Shown one piece after another: positions 16,676 to 25,429 of a DNA stretch of 64,000 nt. The stretch spans positions 1 through 64,000 of the forward strand of contig JAPLQX010000035.1 of the NCBI GenBank assembly GCA_026399435.1, given 5' to 3'. Made by a program: the position numbers and the translations under genes. Below the pieces are notes generated by a model. That model was not told the origin of the DNA. It made no database searches and worked only from the letters and a program-made list of their open reading frames with translations. Numbering within the stretch: the stretch's first letter is position 1; each line of letters starts with the position of its first letter. Source of the stretch: Rhodocyclales bacterium (GTDB lineage Bacteria > Pseudomonadota > Gammaproteobacteria > Burkholderiales > Rhodocyclaceae).

Positions 16676-17417
16676 ATGAACCGCCCTCGCTTTCTGTTGG
16701 CTCTGGATCAGGGCACCTCCAGCTCGCGCAGCATCGTGTTCGACACTCAGGGCCGCATTGTGGCCATGGCCCGACGTGAATTGCGTCAGATATTCCCCCA
16801 GCCCGACTGGGTCGAACACGATGCTGCGCGAGATCTGGGCCGGACTCGTCATCGATGCCTATTTTTCGGGCACCAAGCTGAAGTGGATACTCGACAACGT
16901 CGCCGGCGCGCGCAACGCGGCGGGCGGCGGCGAACTGGCCTTCGGCACCGTGGACTCCCGGCTGACCTGGCAACTCACTGGCGACCAGCAAAGCGCGCCG
17001 TTCGGACAAGCCTGCTTCACCTCGGGCCTGGCGAAGAACACCTATGGCACCGGTTGCTTCATGCTCATGCATACCGGCGGGCAGTGCCATGCCAGCCGCA
17101 ACGGCCTGATCACCACCAGCGCCGCACAGATCAATGACACGCCTGAGTTCGCCCTCGAGGGCAGCGTATTCGTCGGCGGCGCCGTCGTGCAATGGCTACG
17201 CGACGGTCTGCAGGCCATCCACGGCAGCGAGGCCGTGCAGGGTCTGGCCGAAAGCGTGCCCGACAGCGGCGGCGTGATGTTCGTGCCGGCCTTCACCGGA
17301 CTCGGCGCCCCCTACTGGAAGCCCGACGCTCGCGGCGCCATCCTCGGCCTGAGCCGCGGCACCACCGTGGCGCAGACCACGCTCGAGAATCGGCGTGTCG
17401 CCAGCGCCGACTTCTGA
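16676..17417 (+). pseudogene. glpK: Glycerol kinase remnant with internal deletions and frameshift
   Basis: The start is a normal glycerol kinase N-terminus: [18 protein letters not shown], later [11 protein letters not shown]. Near 16830 the similarity jumps to another frame and directly to [18 protein letters not shown], skipping roughly 80 residues. It continues to [12 protein letters not shown], then jumps again to [10 protein letters not shown], skipping roughly another 80. [25 protein letters not shown] and [20 protein letters not shown] are well preserved. It ends early in a stop at 17417, missing the C-terminal third. Deletion sizes are judged against the E. coli GlpK sequence from memory. 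Without these segments the ATP- and glycerol-binding sites cannot form, so this is a non-functional remnant. A sequencing or assembly artefact is unlikely given several separate joins. Confidence 0.9.
17394..17412. repeat. 19-base sequence present at three places in the window
   Basis: CGTGTCGCCAGCGCCGACT occurs here, at 21144-21162 (inside msrA) and at 50341-50359 (inside murA, opposite coding sense). A copy with two mismatches is at 14210-14228 next to the sucCD terminator. Here it forms the tail of the broken glpK frame, right where similarity to glycerol kinase ends. Two copies lie in conserved coding sequence, so codon bias may explain part of this. Confidence 0.4.
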
Positions 17418-17429
17418 GCCGAGGGCGGA

Positions 17430-18032
17430 TCAGCCGCGCCGGGTTTCCTTCAAAGTCTTGAGCTCGGGCAGCTTGAGCCGCTTGCGATCCGGCTCGGCTG
17501 CGGTCAGCGCCTCGACCTCTTTCATCGTGCCATGGCAGCGCTGCACCAGATCCAGATAAACGTTGGTGCCTTCCACCTTCCACGCCATTTCCAGCTCGGT
17601 CAGTTCGCGCATGATCTTGGCGGGCACGCCACCGGCCAGCATGCGCGGCGGAATCTCCATGCCGGCCTTGACGAAGCTCTGCGCCGCGACGATGGCCGAT
17701 TCGCCGACCACTGCGTTGTCCATCACGACCGCGTTCATGCCGACCATGCCGTTCCTGCGAACGATGCAGCCGTGCAGGATGGCGCCATGACCGATGTGGC
17801 CACGCTCCTCGACGATGGTGTCGCTGCCGGGGAAGCCGTGCATCACGCAGCAATCCTGCACATTGGCGCCGGCACCGATGAACAGACGGCCGAAGTCGCC
17901 GCGCAGGCTGGCGCAGGGGCCGACGTAGGCTCCGGGACCGACATGGACATCACCGATCAGCACGGCCGAGGGATGGACAAAGGCCGATGGATCGACCACC
18001 GGCACGATGCCGTCAATTTCATAGACTTTCAT
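17430..18032 (-). CDS. paaY: Phenylacetic acid degradation protein PaaY (hexapeptide-repeat thioesterase/carbonic anhydrase-like)
   Basis: 200 aa. Left-handed beta-helix of hexapeptide repeats ([20 protein letters not shown] and onward) with gamma-carbonic-anhydrase-type metal histidines ([18 protein letters not shown]). The C-terminal tail [15 protein letters not shown] is typical of PaaY/CaiE rather than of general carbonic anhydrases. PaaY is reported as a thioesterase that removes dead-end CoA esters in the phenylacetate pathway. Divergent from paaG, with a 231-base shared promoter region that contains a small palindrome TTGTGTCACAA (18118-18128). Confidence 0.88.
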   Translation of the reverse strand: MKVYEIDGIVPVVDPSAFVHPSAVLIGDVHVGPGAYVGPCASLRGDFGRLFIGAGANVQDCCVMHGFPGSDTIVEERGHIGHGAILHGCIVRRNGMVGMNAVVMDNAVVGESAIVAAQSFVKAGMEIPPRMLAGGVPAKIMRELTELEMAWKVEGTNVYLDLVQRCHGTMKEVEALTAAEPDRKRLKLPELKTLKETRRG

Positions 18033-18263
18033 TGGAGCCTGCTCCGCTGTTGGCCACGACTACCGTCGCCGGGAAGGTTGAATATGATACATTTTGATTC
18101 TAAACTAACCCGTCGTTTTGTGTCACAATGAATTGATTCCTGTTCCAGCATTTCCGACTCGTGCTACGTTATCCGCTTGGCTGCTGCTGCGCAATGCCCG
18201 GATGGCTGAAGCCGGCTGCAAACAACCTGAAAGAATTCCACTGTATCCCCCGGAGCCCCGTCG

Positions 18264-19052
18264 ATGAACTACCAGCACATCATCTTTTCGCTCGAAGCCG
18301 GCATCGCCCGCATCACCCTCAACCGCCCGGACCGGCTCAACAGCTTCAACGTCGAAATGCATCTGGAGCTGCGCGATGCGCTGGCCCGCACGCGCGACGG
18401 AGGCGCCCGTGTGCTGCTGCTGACCGGAGCCGGACGCGGCTTCTGCGCCGGCCAGGACCTGTCCGACCGCAACGTCTCCGCAGGGGCCGAGCCCGTCGAT
18501 CTGGGTTACACCATCGAGACTTATTACCGGCCGCTGATACTCGGCCTGCGCGCACTCGAAATGCCGATCATCTGCGCCGTCAATGGAGTCGCCGCCGGCG
18601 CCGGCGCCAGCATCGCACTGGCCTGCGATCTGGTGCTTGCCGCGCGTTCAGCCTCCTTCATCCAGGCCTTCTGCAAGCTCGGCCTGGTGCCCGATGCCGG
18701 CGGCACTTGGGCGCTGCCGCGCCTGGTCGGCACCGCCCGCGCCATGGGCCTGGCGATGCTCGGCGACAAGCTTACCGCCGAGCAGGCCGTGGATTGGGGG
18801 CTGATCTGGAAATGCGTCGATGACGACAAACTGCTGGCCGAAGCCGAAAAGCTGGCCGTTCATTTCAGCACCGCGCCGACCAAGGGACTGGCCCGCACCA
18901 AACAGGCGATTTACGCCAGCAGCGGCAACAGCCTCGAACAGCAGCTCGAACTGGAACGCGCCAGCCAGCAGGAACTTGGCTTCGGCCACGACTACCGCGA
19001 GGGCGTCGCTGCCTTCATGGAAAAGCGCAGCCCCGACTTCACGGGCGAATGA
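18264..19052 (+). CDS. paaG: 2-(1,2-epoxy-1,2-dihydrophenyl)acetyl-CoA isomerase PaaG
   Basis: 262 aa, crotonase fold. The oxyanion-hole segments are GAGRGFCAGQDLSDRNV and NGVAAGAGASIALACDL, and LVPDAGGTWALPRLVG marks the PaaG branch. It isomerises ring-epoxidised phenylacetyl-CoA to the oxepin form and also acts in the later beta-oxidation-like steps. First gene of a paaG-paaI-paaJ operon; it overlaps paaI by 4 bases (ATGA). Length matches the family. Confidence 0.92.
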   Translation: MNYQHIIFSLEAGIARITLNRPDRLNSFNVEMHLELRDALARTRDGGARVLLLTGAGRGFCAGQDLSDRNVSAGAEPVDLGYTIETYYRPLILGLRALEMPIICAVNGVAAGAGASIALACDLVLAARSASFIQAFCKLGLVPDAGGTWALPRLVGTARAMGLAMLGDKLTAEQAVDWGLIWKCVDDDKLLAEAEKLAVHFSTAPTKGLARTKQAIYASSGNSLEQQLELERASQQELGFGHDYREGVAAFMEKRSPDFTGE

Positions 19053-19495
19053 TGGCCATGACACCACAACAAATTGCGGATCGCTGCACCGAAGTCATGT
19101 GGCCGGACGACCACGCCGCGCGCGGTCTCGGCATCGTCATCGCCAGCACCACCCCCGGTGGCGCGACGGTGAGCATGAAGGTGCGCCAGGACATGGTGAA
19201 CGGCCACGGCATCTGCCACGGCGGATTCATCTTCGCCCTGGCCGACACCAACTTCGCATACGCCTGCAACAGCTTCAACCACCGCGCGGTCGCCGCCGGC
19301 GTCGACATCAACTTCATCGCTCCTGCCCATCTTGGCGATACACTCACGGCCACGGGCGGTGCGAGGCATCAGGGCGGCCGCACCGGCATCTACGATATCG
19401 AGGTCACGAATCAGGACAGCAAGACCATTGCCCTGTTTCGCGGCCGCTCCACCCGGATCAAGGGACACTTCTTCGACGAAGGCGAAAATCCATGA
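19049..19495 (+). CDS. paaI: Hydroxyphenylacetyl-CoA thioesterase PaaI
   Basis: 148 aa hotdog-fold thioesterase. The catalytic segment NGHGICHGGFIFALADTNFAYACNS contains the G-x-C-H-G-G and acidic residue of the PaaI subgroup. It releases stalled ring-hydroxylated phenylacetyl-CoA esters, protecting the free CoA pool. Translationally coupled to paaG before it and paaJ after it (4-base overlaps). An ATG a few codons in (MTPQQIADR) is an alternative start. Confidence 0.93.
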   Translation: MMAMTPQQIADRCTEVMWPDDHAARGLGIVIASTTPGGATVSMKVRQDMVNGHGICHGGFIFALADTNFAYACNSFNHRAVAAGVDINFIAPAHLGDTLTATGGARHQGGRTGIYDIEVTNQDSKTIALFRGRSTRIKGHFFDEGENP

Positions 19496-20700
19496 GTCAG
19501 CAGGCTTTCATTTGCGACGCAGTACGCACCCCCATCGGCCGCTATGGCGGCACGCTGTCAGGCATCCGCACCGACGATCTGGCTGCGCTGCCGATCAAGG
19601 CCCTGATCGCGCGCAACGGCAAGGTCGACTGGCAACGGGTGGAGGACGTCATTTACGGCTGCGCCAATCAGGCGGGCGAGGACAACCGCAACGTGGCGCG
19701 CATGGCCGCCCTGCTGGCCGCCCTGCCGGTCGACGTGGCGGGAGCCACCATCAACCGGCTGTGCGGCTCAGGCATGGACGCCGTCGGCACCGCCGCGCGC
19801 GCGATCAAGGCCGGCGAAACGTCATTGATGATCGCGGGTGGCGTCGAAAGCATGAGTCGCGCACCCTTCGTCATGCCCAAGGCCGAGAACGCCTTTTCGC
19901 GCAGCAACGCCGTGTATGACACGACCATCGGCTGGCGCTTCGTCAACAAGCTGATGAAGCAGCAGTACGGCGTCGACTCGATGCCGGAAACCGCCGACAA
20001 CGTCGCCGCGGAATTCAAGATCGGGCGCGCCGACCAGGACGCCTTCGCCTTGCGCTCGCAGCAGCGCTGGGGCGCCGCTCAAGCCGCCGGCCGCTTCGGG
20101 GACGAGATCGTTCCGGTCGAGATCGCGCAGAAGAAAGGCGACCCGAAGATTTTCGATACCGACGAACATCCGCGCCCCGACACCACGCTGGAACAACTTG
20201 CCAAACTCAAGGGCATCAACGGCCCCGAACTCACGGTCACTGCAGGCAATGCCTCCGGCGTCAATGACGGCGCCTGCGCCCTGCTGATCGCCTCGGAAGC
20301 AGCTGCCAGGCAGCACGGCCTGACGCCGAAGGCGCGCATCGTGGCCATGGCCACGGCAGGTGTCGCGCCGCGCATCATGGGTTTCGGTCCCGCGCCGGCG
20401 GTGAAGAAACTGCTGGCGCAAACCGGGCTGCGGCTCGACCAGATGGATGTCATCGAACTCAACGAAGCCTTTGCCGCACAGGGTTTGGCGGTCACCCGCG
20501 ATCTCGGTCTGGCGGATGACGATGCGCGGGTCAACCCCAACGGCGGCGCGATTGCGATCGGCCATCCGCTGGGCATGAGCGGCGCACGCCTGGTGACCAC
20601 CGCCATGTATCAGTTGCATCGTACGGGTGGTCGCTACGCCCTATGCACCATGTGCATCGGCGTCGGCCAGGGCATCGCCATCATCATCGAGCGGGTCTGA
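19492..20700 (+). CDS. paaJ: 3-oxoadipyl-CoA / 3-oxo-5,6-dehydrosuberyl-CoA thiolase
   Basis: 402 aa from the ATG at 19492 (MSQQAFICDAVRTPIGRYGG); the frame continues upstream, but that part is a shadow of paaI and paaG. The thiolase nucleophile Cys is in NRLCGSGMDAVG. The catalytic His is in GGAIAIGHPLGMSGAR and the second Cys in LCTMCIGVGQG. The ETADNVAAEF segment is typical of the PcaF/PaaJ class. It performs the final thiolytic cleavages to acetyl-CoA and succinyl-CoA in the phenylacetate or beta-ketoadipate pathway. Which pathway it serves here is set by context (paaG, paaI), so paaJ is preferred over pcaF. Confidence 0.9.
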   Translation: MSQQAFICDAVRTPIGRYGGTLSGIRTDDLAALPIKALIARNGKVDWQRVEDVIYGCANQAGEDNRNVARMAALLAALPVDVAGATINRLCGSGMDAVGTAARAIKAGETSLMIAGGVESMSRAPFVMPKAENAFSRSNAVYDTTIGWRFVNKLMKQQYGVDSMPETADNVAAEFKIGRADQDAFALRSQQRWGAAQAAGRFGDEIVPVEIAQKKGDPKIFDTDEHPRPDTTLEQLAKLKGINGPELTVTAGNASGVNDGACALLIASEAAARQHGLTPKARIVAMATAGVAPRIMGFGPAPAVKKLLAQTGLRLDQMDVIELNEAFAAQGLAVTRDLGLADDDARVNPNGGAIAIGHPLGMSGARLVTTAMYQLHRTGGRYALCTMCIGVGQGIAIIIERV

Positions 20701-20730
20701 AGCTCGAGACCACCAGGCAATTCGGCGAGT

Positions 20731-21291
20731 ATGAATAGCGAACGCAGCACCGAAGTTGCCACCGAAGTTGCCACACTCGGCGGCGGTTGCTTCTGGTGCC
20801 TCGAAGCGGCTTTCGTGCAACTCGCCGGCGTCGAATCGGTGGTCTCCGGCTATGCCGGCGGACCGATGTCGAATCCGGATTACGGCAGCGTATGCAGCGG
20901 CGAAACCGGCCACGCCGAAGTGGTCGAAGTACGCTTCGATCCGGCCGTGATCGACTACCGTACGCTACTGCAAGCCTTCTTTGCCATCCACGACCCGACC
21001 ACGCCCAACCGCCAGGGCAGCGATGTCGGCAGCCAATACCGCTCGGTAATATTCACGCACGGTGCCGAACAGGAAAAGACAGCCAGGGCGCTGATCGCGG
21101 AACTCGCGGCGGCAAAAATATGGCCCTCTCCCATCGTCACCGCCGTGTCGCCAGCGCCGACTTTCTGGCCGGCGGAAAAGTATCACCAGAACTACTTCGC
21201 CAACAATCCGCTGCAGGGATATTGCCAAGCCGTCGTCGCGCCCAAGGCAGCCAAGCTGCGCAAGCTGTTTGCCGCGCGACTTAAACGCTGA
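20731..21291 (+). CDS. msrA: Peptide-methionine (S)-S-oxide reductase
   Basis: 186 aa. The catalytic motif GGGCFWCLEA contains the nucleophilic Cys; GYAGG, YGSVCSGETGHAEVV and QYRSVIF are all standard. Reduces the S-epimer of methionine sulfoxide in oxidised proteins using thioredoxin. Starts 30 bases after paaJ, so it may be read through from the paa operon. Its stop codon abuts the stop of maiA on the other strand with no base between. Confidence 0.95.
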   Translation: MNSERSTEVATEVATLGGGCFWCLEAAFVQLAGVESVVSGYAGGPMSNPDYGSVCSGETGHAEVVEVRFDPAVIDYRTLLQAFFAIHDPTTPNRQGSDVGSQYRSVIFTHGAEQEKTARALIAELAAAKIWPSPIVTAVSPAPTFWPAEKYHQNYFANNPLQGYCQAVVAPKAAKLRKLFAARLKR

Positions 21292-21936
21292 TTACTCGGC
21301 GTCGGGCTGCAGCGCCGGCACGGATTGCGCGAAGGCCGGCAGCGTCAGGCAGTGCTGGTGGATGCGCACCACCGTCGGCACGTGATCGAGCCTGGCCTTG
21401 AAGCGCTGCGCATTGAAAATCTGCGGCACCAGGCAGACGTCCGCCAAGGTGGGAGTGTCTCCGTGGCAGCAGCTTCCCGTACGCGGATCCTTGGCCAGCA
21501 TCGTCTCGAGCGTTGCCAGTCCGGTCTCCACCCAATGGCGGTACCAGGTGTTTCTCTGTTCCTCGGAAACCCCCAGCGTCTTGCTCAGGTAGCCCAGCAC
21601 ACGCAGGTTGTTGAGCGGATGGATCTCACAGGCAATTGCCAGCGCAAGCGCCCTCACCCGCGCACGGCCGACTGCATCGGCGGGAAGCAGTGGAGGCTGC
21701 GGTCGCGTCTCGTCCAGATACTCGATGATGGCCAGCGACTGCGTCAATACGATTCCATCGTCATCCAGTACAGGCACCAGGGCGGCGGGATTCATCGCCT
21801 TGAACTCGTCAGCAAACTGCTGGCCACCCTCTTTCACGAGATGCACTGGCACATACTCGTAGTCGAGGCCTTTCAGCGCCAACGCAATGCGCACGCGAAA
21901 ACTGGCGGAGCTGCGAAAGTAGTTGTAGAGCTTCAT
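21292..21936 (-). CDS. maiA: Maleylacetoacetate / maleylpyruvate isomerase (zeta-class GST)
   Basis: 214 aa glutathione-S-transferase fold. The zeta-class active-site motif RSSASFRVRIAL is present, and the thioredoxin-like half runs to about residue 80 (QSLAIIEYLDETRP). It uses glutathione to isomerise maleylacetoacetate (homogentisate route) or maleylpyruvate (gentisate route) to the fumaryl form. A fumarylacetoacetase-family hydrolase 1.6 kb away on the same strand fits as the next step. Convergent with msrA with zero gap. Confidence 0.92.
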   Translation of the reverse strand: MKLYNYFRSSASFRVRIALALKGLDYEYVPVHLVKEGGQQFADEFKAMNPAALVPVLDDDGIVLTQSLAIIEYLDETRPQPPLLPADAVGRARVRALALAIACEIHPLNNLRVLGYLSKTLGVSEEQRNTWYRHWVETGLATLETMLAKDPRTGSCCHGDTPTLADVCLVPQIFNAQRFKARLDHVPTVVRIHQHCLTLPAFAQSVPALQPDAE

Positions 21937-22149
21937 GCTTATCCTTCGCTACGAAGTTTCAATGGAGGCTGACGCCGGCATTATGTCCCCGCCGGAGACT
22001 GAAACCGGACTCCTTCGAATTTCAGCATCGCAGCAGGTGCGCCGTCCGCGACAAAAATGCAATTTAGGGGGTTTGCCCGTACCTGCTCAAGCAAAGCGGG
22101 CATCCACGACAGCGACTAGAATGGCAGCATCCTAGCGCTGTCCAATTCG

Positions 22150-23544
22150 ATGCCAAAAGCCGCGGCCACCACCGTTTCCAGTCGCCGAATGCCTATCGGC
22201 TGGTTCTGCGCCGCCTTGTCGGCACTGGCTTCGCTGCCTGCGGCCGGCACCACTGCTGCTGCCCCCGATCCGGCCCTGCGGCGCAGCGAGCAGCTGGATA
22301 CCCGCCGCATCGGCAAGGTTTCGGAGGACGAGCGCTCGGTGCTGCGCGTCGAATGGCGCGCGGGCATGAGCGGTGTTGAGGAAACCCAAAGCGTGCAGGA
22401 GATGCTCGACAGTCTGCAACGCATGGAAAGAACGGTAGCCGAGATCAGCCGTTTGGTACGCAGCATTCCTGCACAAACACCCGCCGCTGCACAGAAACCG
22501 GTTGTTGCGCCCGTCGCGACAGAACCACCCGAGTCAGACAGCAACGGCTCGCGCCTGTTGCTGGCCAACGTTGCCGCAGGGACCTTGGTGGCCCTCTGGT
22601 GGTTCCGGCGCCGGAAATCCGCCCAGTATCCCGAGGCGGCTCCCGGCACTGCCACGGAAGCAGGCTCCCCTGCCGCCGCACCGCTCGCGATGCCGCTGGC
22701 GACGGTGCCGCCAGTCGAAAGCGTGCCCGCCAGTGCGCCAATAGTTGCAGTGCCTGCCGCCGCTCCATCGATCGCAGTGCAGCAGCCGACCCATGTGGCA
22801 CCGGCCGCCAAGCCTCGCGGTGAACCAGCACGGCTCGAACCTCACATAAAGAGCAAAGCCATCGAGGCCGCGCCCGCTCCGGCACCGGTCACTGCGCCGG
22901 CGGTCGAACCGGCGGCCACGCCGAAACTGGAGGAAGTCAAGCCAGCAGCGCCGCCGCCGGCCGAAGCTCCGGTCATAGACTTTTCACTGGAAGAAGCCGA
23001 TCCGGAATCCGTGGCGCGTGCGGAGGCCAAAGCGCGACGACCACGGAAGAATGTCTACCCCGCCGTTCCAGAGAGCACACCGGAAACCAATGTCGAACCC
23101 ACGCTGCAACTGGCCGAGATCATGCTGTCAATGGGGCTTGACCAGGGGGCGGCACAAGCCCTGCTCGAATACACCGAAGCCAATCCGCGCCAAGCCGTCT
23201 ACCACTGGCTGAAACTACTCGGCATCTATCGCAAACGCGGCCAGCAAGCGGAGTTTGTGGAAACCGCCGAGAAACTGCGCAAGCATTTCAACGTTCAGGC
23301 GGAAGACTGGGTAAGGGCAGACAAGGGCGAGACGCCAACATTGGAGAAATTTCCTCGCGTGGCAGAGCAGGTACAGAAGACCTGGGGGCAGTCGGCGGAG
23401 TGCATGTCCTATCTGCGGCACCTGCTGGAAGACAACCGCGATGGTGCGCGGGCAGGATTCCCGCAAGCGGTAGCCGAAGAAATCCTGTTGCTGATAGAAG
23501 TCCTGAAAGAGATTTCAGGCGCGGGTCAAACGGTCGGGCTGTAG
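22150..23544 (+). CDS. FimV-like bitopic membrane protein with helical C-terminal domain
   Basis: 464 aa. N-terminal signal-like helix (GWFCAALSALASLPAAG), a short periplasmic part with a heptad-like segment (about 85-110), one membrane helix (LLLANVAAGTLVALWWF) and a long Ala/Pro-rich cytoplasmic linker. The C-terminal ~180 residues are helical: TLQLAEIMLSMGLDQGAAQALLEY is reminiscent of the TPR/FimV C-terminal domain. No LysM domain is visible, unlike true FimV. Function unknown; a role in polar or pilus assembly is only analogy. The first in-frame start is used; a second ATG 13 codons in is possible. Its 3' end overlaps the convergent FAH gene by 19 bases. Confidence 0.65.
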   Translation: MPKAAATTVSSRRMPIGWFCAALSALASLPAAGTTAAAPDPALRRSEQLDTRRIGKVSEDERSVLRVEWRAGMSGVEETQSVQEMLDSLQRMERTVAEISRLVRSIPAQTPAAAQKPVVAPVATEPPESDSNGSRLLLANVAAGTLVALWWFRRRKSAQYPEAAPGTATEAGSPAAAPLAMPLATVPPVESVPASAPIVAVPAAAPSIAVQQPTHVAPAAKPRGEPARLEPHIKSKAIEAAPAPAPVTAPAVEPAATPKLEEVKPAAPPPAEAPVIDFSLEEADPESVARAEAKARRPRKNVYPAVPESTPETNVEPTLQLAEIMLSMGLDQGAAQALLEYTEANPRQAVYHWLKLLGIYRKRGQQAEFVETAEKLRKHFNVQAEDWVRADKGETPTLEKFPRVAEQVQKTWGQSAECMSYLRHLLEDNRDGARAGFPQAVAEEILLLIEVLKEISGAGQTVGL

Positions 23545-24548
23545 CGCTCGACGACCTGATCGATGGCGCCGAAGATGCTGGCGCCGTGGTCATCCTGCAT
23601 CTCGATTCTGACGCGATCACCGAAGTGCATGAAGGGCGTCTTCGGCTTTCCCTCTTCAATGGTTTCGTACATCCTGACTTCGGCGATGCAGCAGTAGCCC
23701 ACGCCGCCATTGGCCACCGAGGAGCCGAACAGGCCCCCCTGCTTGTTCGACACCGTGCCCGAGCCGACGATCGAGCCGGCCTCGAGTTCGCGCGTTTTCG
23801 CCACATGCGCAATCAGCTGAGCGAAGCTGAAAGTCATATCCACGCCGGCGTCGGGCTTGCCGAAGGGCTTGCCGTTGAGCTCGACCTGCAGCGGCAGATG
23901 CAGCTTGGCGTCTTTCCAGGCCGGGCCCAGTTCATCCGGTGTGGCGGCCACCGGGGAAAATGCCGAGGCCGGCTTGGACTGCAGGAAGCCGAAACCCTTG
24001 GCCAGTTCCGCCGGGATCAGGTTGCGCAGGCTGACATCGTTCACCAGCATCAGCAGGCGGATCTGCTGCGCGCATTGTTCCGTAGTGGCGCCAATCGGCA
24101 CATCGCCGGTCACCACCGCCACCTCGGCTTCGAAGTCGATGCCCCAGGCTTCATCGCCGGCCAGCACCATGTCGCAGGGACCGATGAAGCTGTCGGAGCC
24201 CCCCTGATACATCAGCGGATCGACATGAAACTCGGGCGGCAGTTCGGCGCCGCGGGCCTTGCGCACCAGTTCGACGTGATTGATGTAGGCCGAACCGTCC
24301 GCCCACTGGTAAGCGCGCGGCAGCGGGCTGTGGCAATGTCGGGGCTCGAAGGCAATGGCATGACGCGCATGTCCGTTGTTGAGCATGTCGTATACCAGTT
24401 CAAGTTTGGCGATCACCTCATCCCAGTTGTCGAGCGCCTGCTGCAGCGTCTGCGCAATCTCGGGAACAGCCTGGCAGCGAGCCAGATCGCGACTGACGAC
24501 GACCAGCGTGCCGTCGCGACCGCCATGCTTGAGCGTGGCAAGTTTCAC
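23526..24548 (-). CDS. Fumarylacetoacetate hydrolase-family protein
   Basis: 340 aa. FAH fold with the acidic metal site: WGIDFEAEVAVVTGDVP, LRNLIPAELAKGFGFLQSKPA, and GSGTVSNKQGG near the C-terminus. The N-terminal cap resembles the bacterial two-domain FahA-like hydrolases. Likely cleaves a C-C bond in a diketo acid such as fumarylacetoacetate or fumarylpyruvate. It overlaps the VOC gene by 4 bases and is the last gene of the aromatic operon. Together with maiA it would complete a homogentisate- or gentisate-type route, but no gentisate or homogentisate dioxygenase is in this window. Confidence 0.88.
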   Translation of the reverse strand: MKLATLKHGGRDGTLVVVSRDLARCQAVPEIAQTLQQALDNWDEVIAKLELVYDMLNNGHARHAIAFEPRHCHSPLPRAYQWADGSAYINHVELVRKARGAELPPEFHVDPLMYQGGSDSFIGPCDMVLAGDEAWGIDFEAEVAVVTGDVPIGATTEQCAQQIRLLMLVNDVSLRNLIPAELAKGFGFLQSKPASAFSPVAATPDELGPAWKDAKLHLPLQVELNGKPFGKPDAGVDMTFSFAQLIAHVAKTRELEAGSIVGSGTVSNKQGGLFGSSVANGGVGYCCIAEVRMYETIEEGKPKTPFMHFGDRVRIEMQDDHGASIFGAIDQVVERYSPTV

Positions 24549-25105
24549 GACTTGGCTTCCGTTGCCGAATACGTGCCGTCATGCATCCAGCGCGCGTGCT
24601 GGGGAGCCTTGCGGGTCTTCGCCCACTCATTGAGCATGTCCCACTTCACGTCGTCGAGACGCCTCATCATTTCCGGTGTACCGGTATTGACGGCGAGTTC
24701 CAGGCGATGGCCGCTCGGGTCGAAGAAATAGATGGACTTGAAAATCGTGTGATCGGTGGGGCCGATGACTTCGATGCCGTCCGCCTCCAGTCGCGCCTTG
24801 GCGGCCAGCATTTCCTCCATGCTGCCCACTTCCAGCGCCAGATGCTGGGTCCAGCTGGGCGTATTCGGATCGCGCCCCATCTCCGGCTGGGTAGGCAGTT
24901 CGAAGAAGGCGAGGATGTTGCCGGCCCCGGCATCGATGAAGACGTGCATGTAGGGATCGGGGGCCTTGGTCGAGGGCACTTCGTCCTCGGCGATCGCCAG
25001 AATGAAACCCATGTTGAGGTACTTGCCGTACCACTCGACGGTTTCCTTGGCATCCTTGCAGCGATAGGCGACGTGGTGAACTTTCCTGACGAGGCTGGCG
25101 GTCAT
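24545..25105 (-). CDS. VOC-family (glyoxalase/extradiol dioxygenase-like) protein
   Basis: 186 aa. Two beta-alpha-beta-beta-beta units. The metal-ligand pattern is visible: His in VHHVAYRC, His in WTQHLALEV and Glu in GHRLELAV, the arrangement used by type I extradiol dioxygenases and glyoxalases. Being in an operon with a flavin hydroxylase and an FAH hydrolase, it could be a ring-cleavage enzyme or an isomerase; the sequence alone does not decide. Separated from the DUF2783 gene by 2 bases. Confidence 0.85.
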   Translation of the reverse strand: MTASLVRKVHHVAYRCKDAKETVEWYGKYLNMGFILAIAEDEVPSTKAPDPYMHVFIDAGAGNILAFFELPTQPEMGRDPNTPSWTQHLALEVGSMEEMLAAKARLEADGIEVIGPTDHTIFKSIYFFDPSGHRLELAVNTGTPEMMRRLDDVKWDMLNEWAKTRKAPQHARWMHDGTYSATEAKS

Positions 25106-25107
25106 GT

Positions 25108-25332
25108 TCAGACTCCTTCGCGGGCGACGTTGAGGGCTTCGCGCAGCGTGCCGATATCACCGATGTGATTGGCAAGCAGCAGGATCAGGCGCGCATTGAG
25201 CAACTCGGATTGCTCGTCGGACAAGTCGCGGTGCGTGTTGATGAGCATTTCGTAGAAGTCGTCGCCGGGCGAATAGGCGTTGAAATAGCGCTTGCCGGCT
25301 TCGGAGAAATTGGGGTTCAGATTGAGTGCCAT
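25108..25332 (-). CDS. DUF2783-type small protein
   Basis: 74 aa. The conserved core is DDFYEMLINTHRDLSDEQS followed by LNARLILLLANHIGD, which matches the DUF2783 family as I recall it. These small acidic helical proteins are often encoded beside flavin monooxygenases of aromatic catabolism; a function is not established. No signal peptide. It lies between the monooxygenase (97 bases upstream) and the VOC gene (2 bases downstream). Confidence 0.8.
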   Translation of the reverse strand: MALNLNPNFSEAGKRYFNAYSPGDDFYEMLINTHRDLSDEQSELLNARLILLLANHIGDIGTLREALNVAREGV

Positions 25333-25429
25333 GACGCCTCCCGCAGAGCCGTCTCAAGGAAGGTGTTAGCCGCCCCGGAGGGCAGCGAGGTGATTTTTCG
25401 AGCGTAGGGGTACATATTGCTGGCTCCTT

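Noticed and set aside
18118-18128. Palindrome TTGTGTCACAA in the paaY-paaG gap as a PaaR/PaaX operator
   Set aside because: Arms of only five bases; does not match the operator forms I know for these regulators, so it is only noted.
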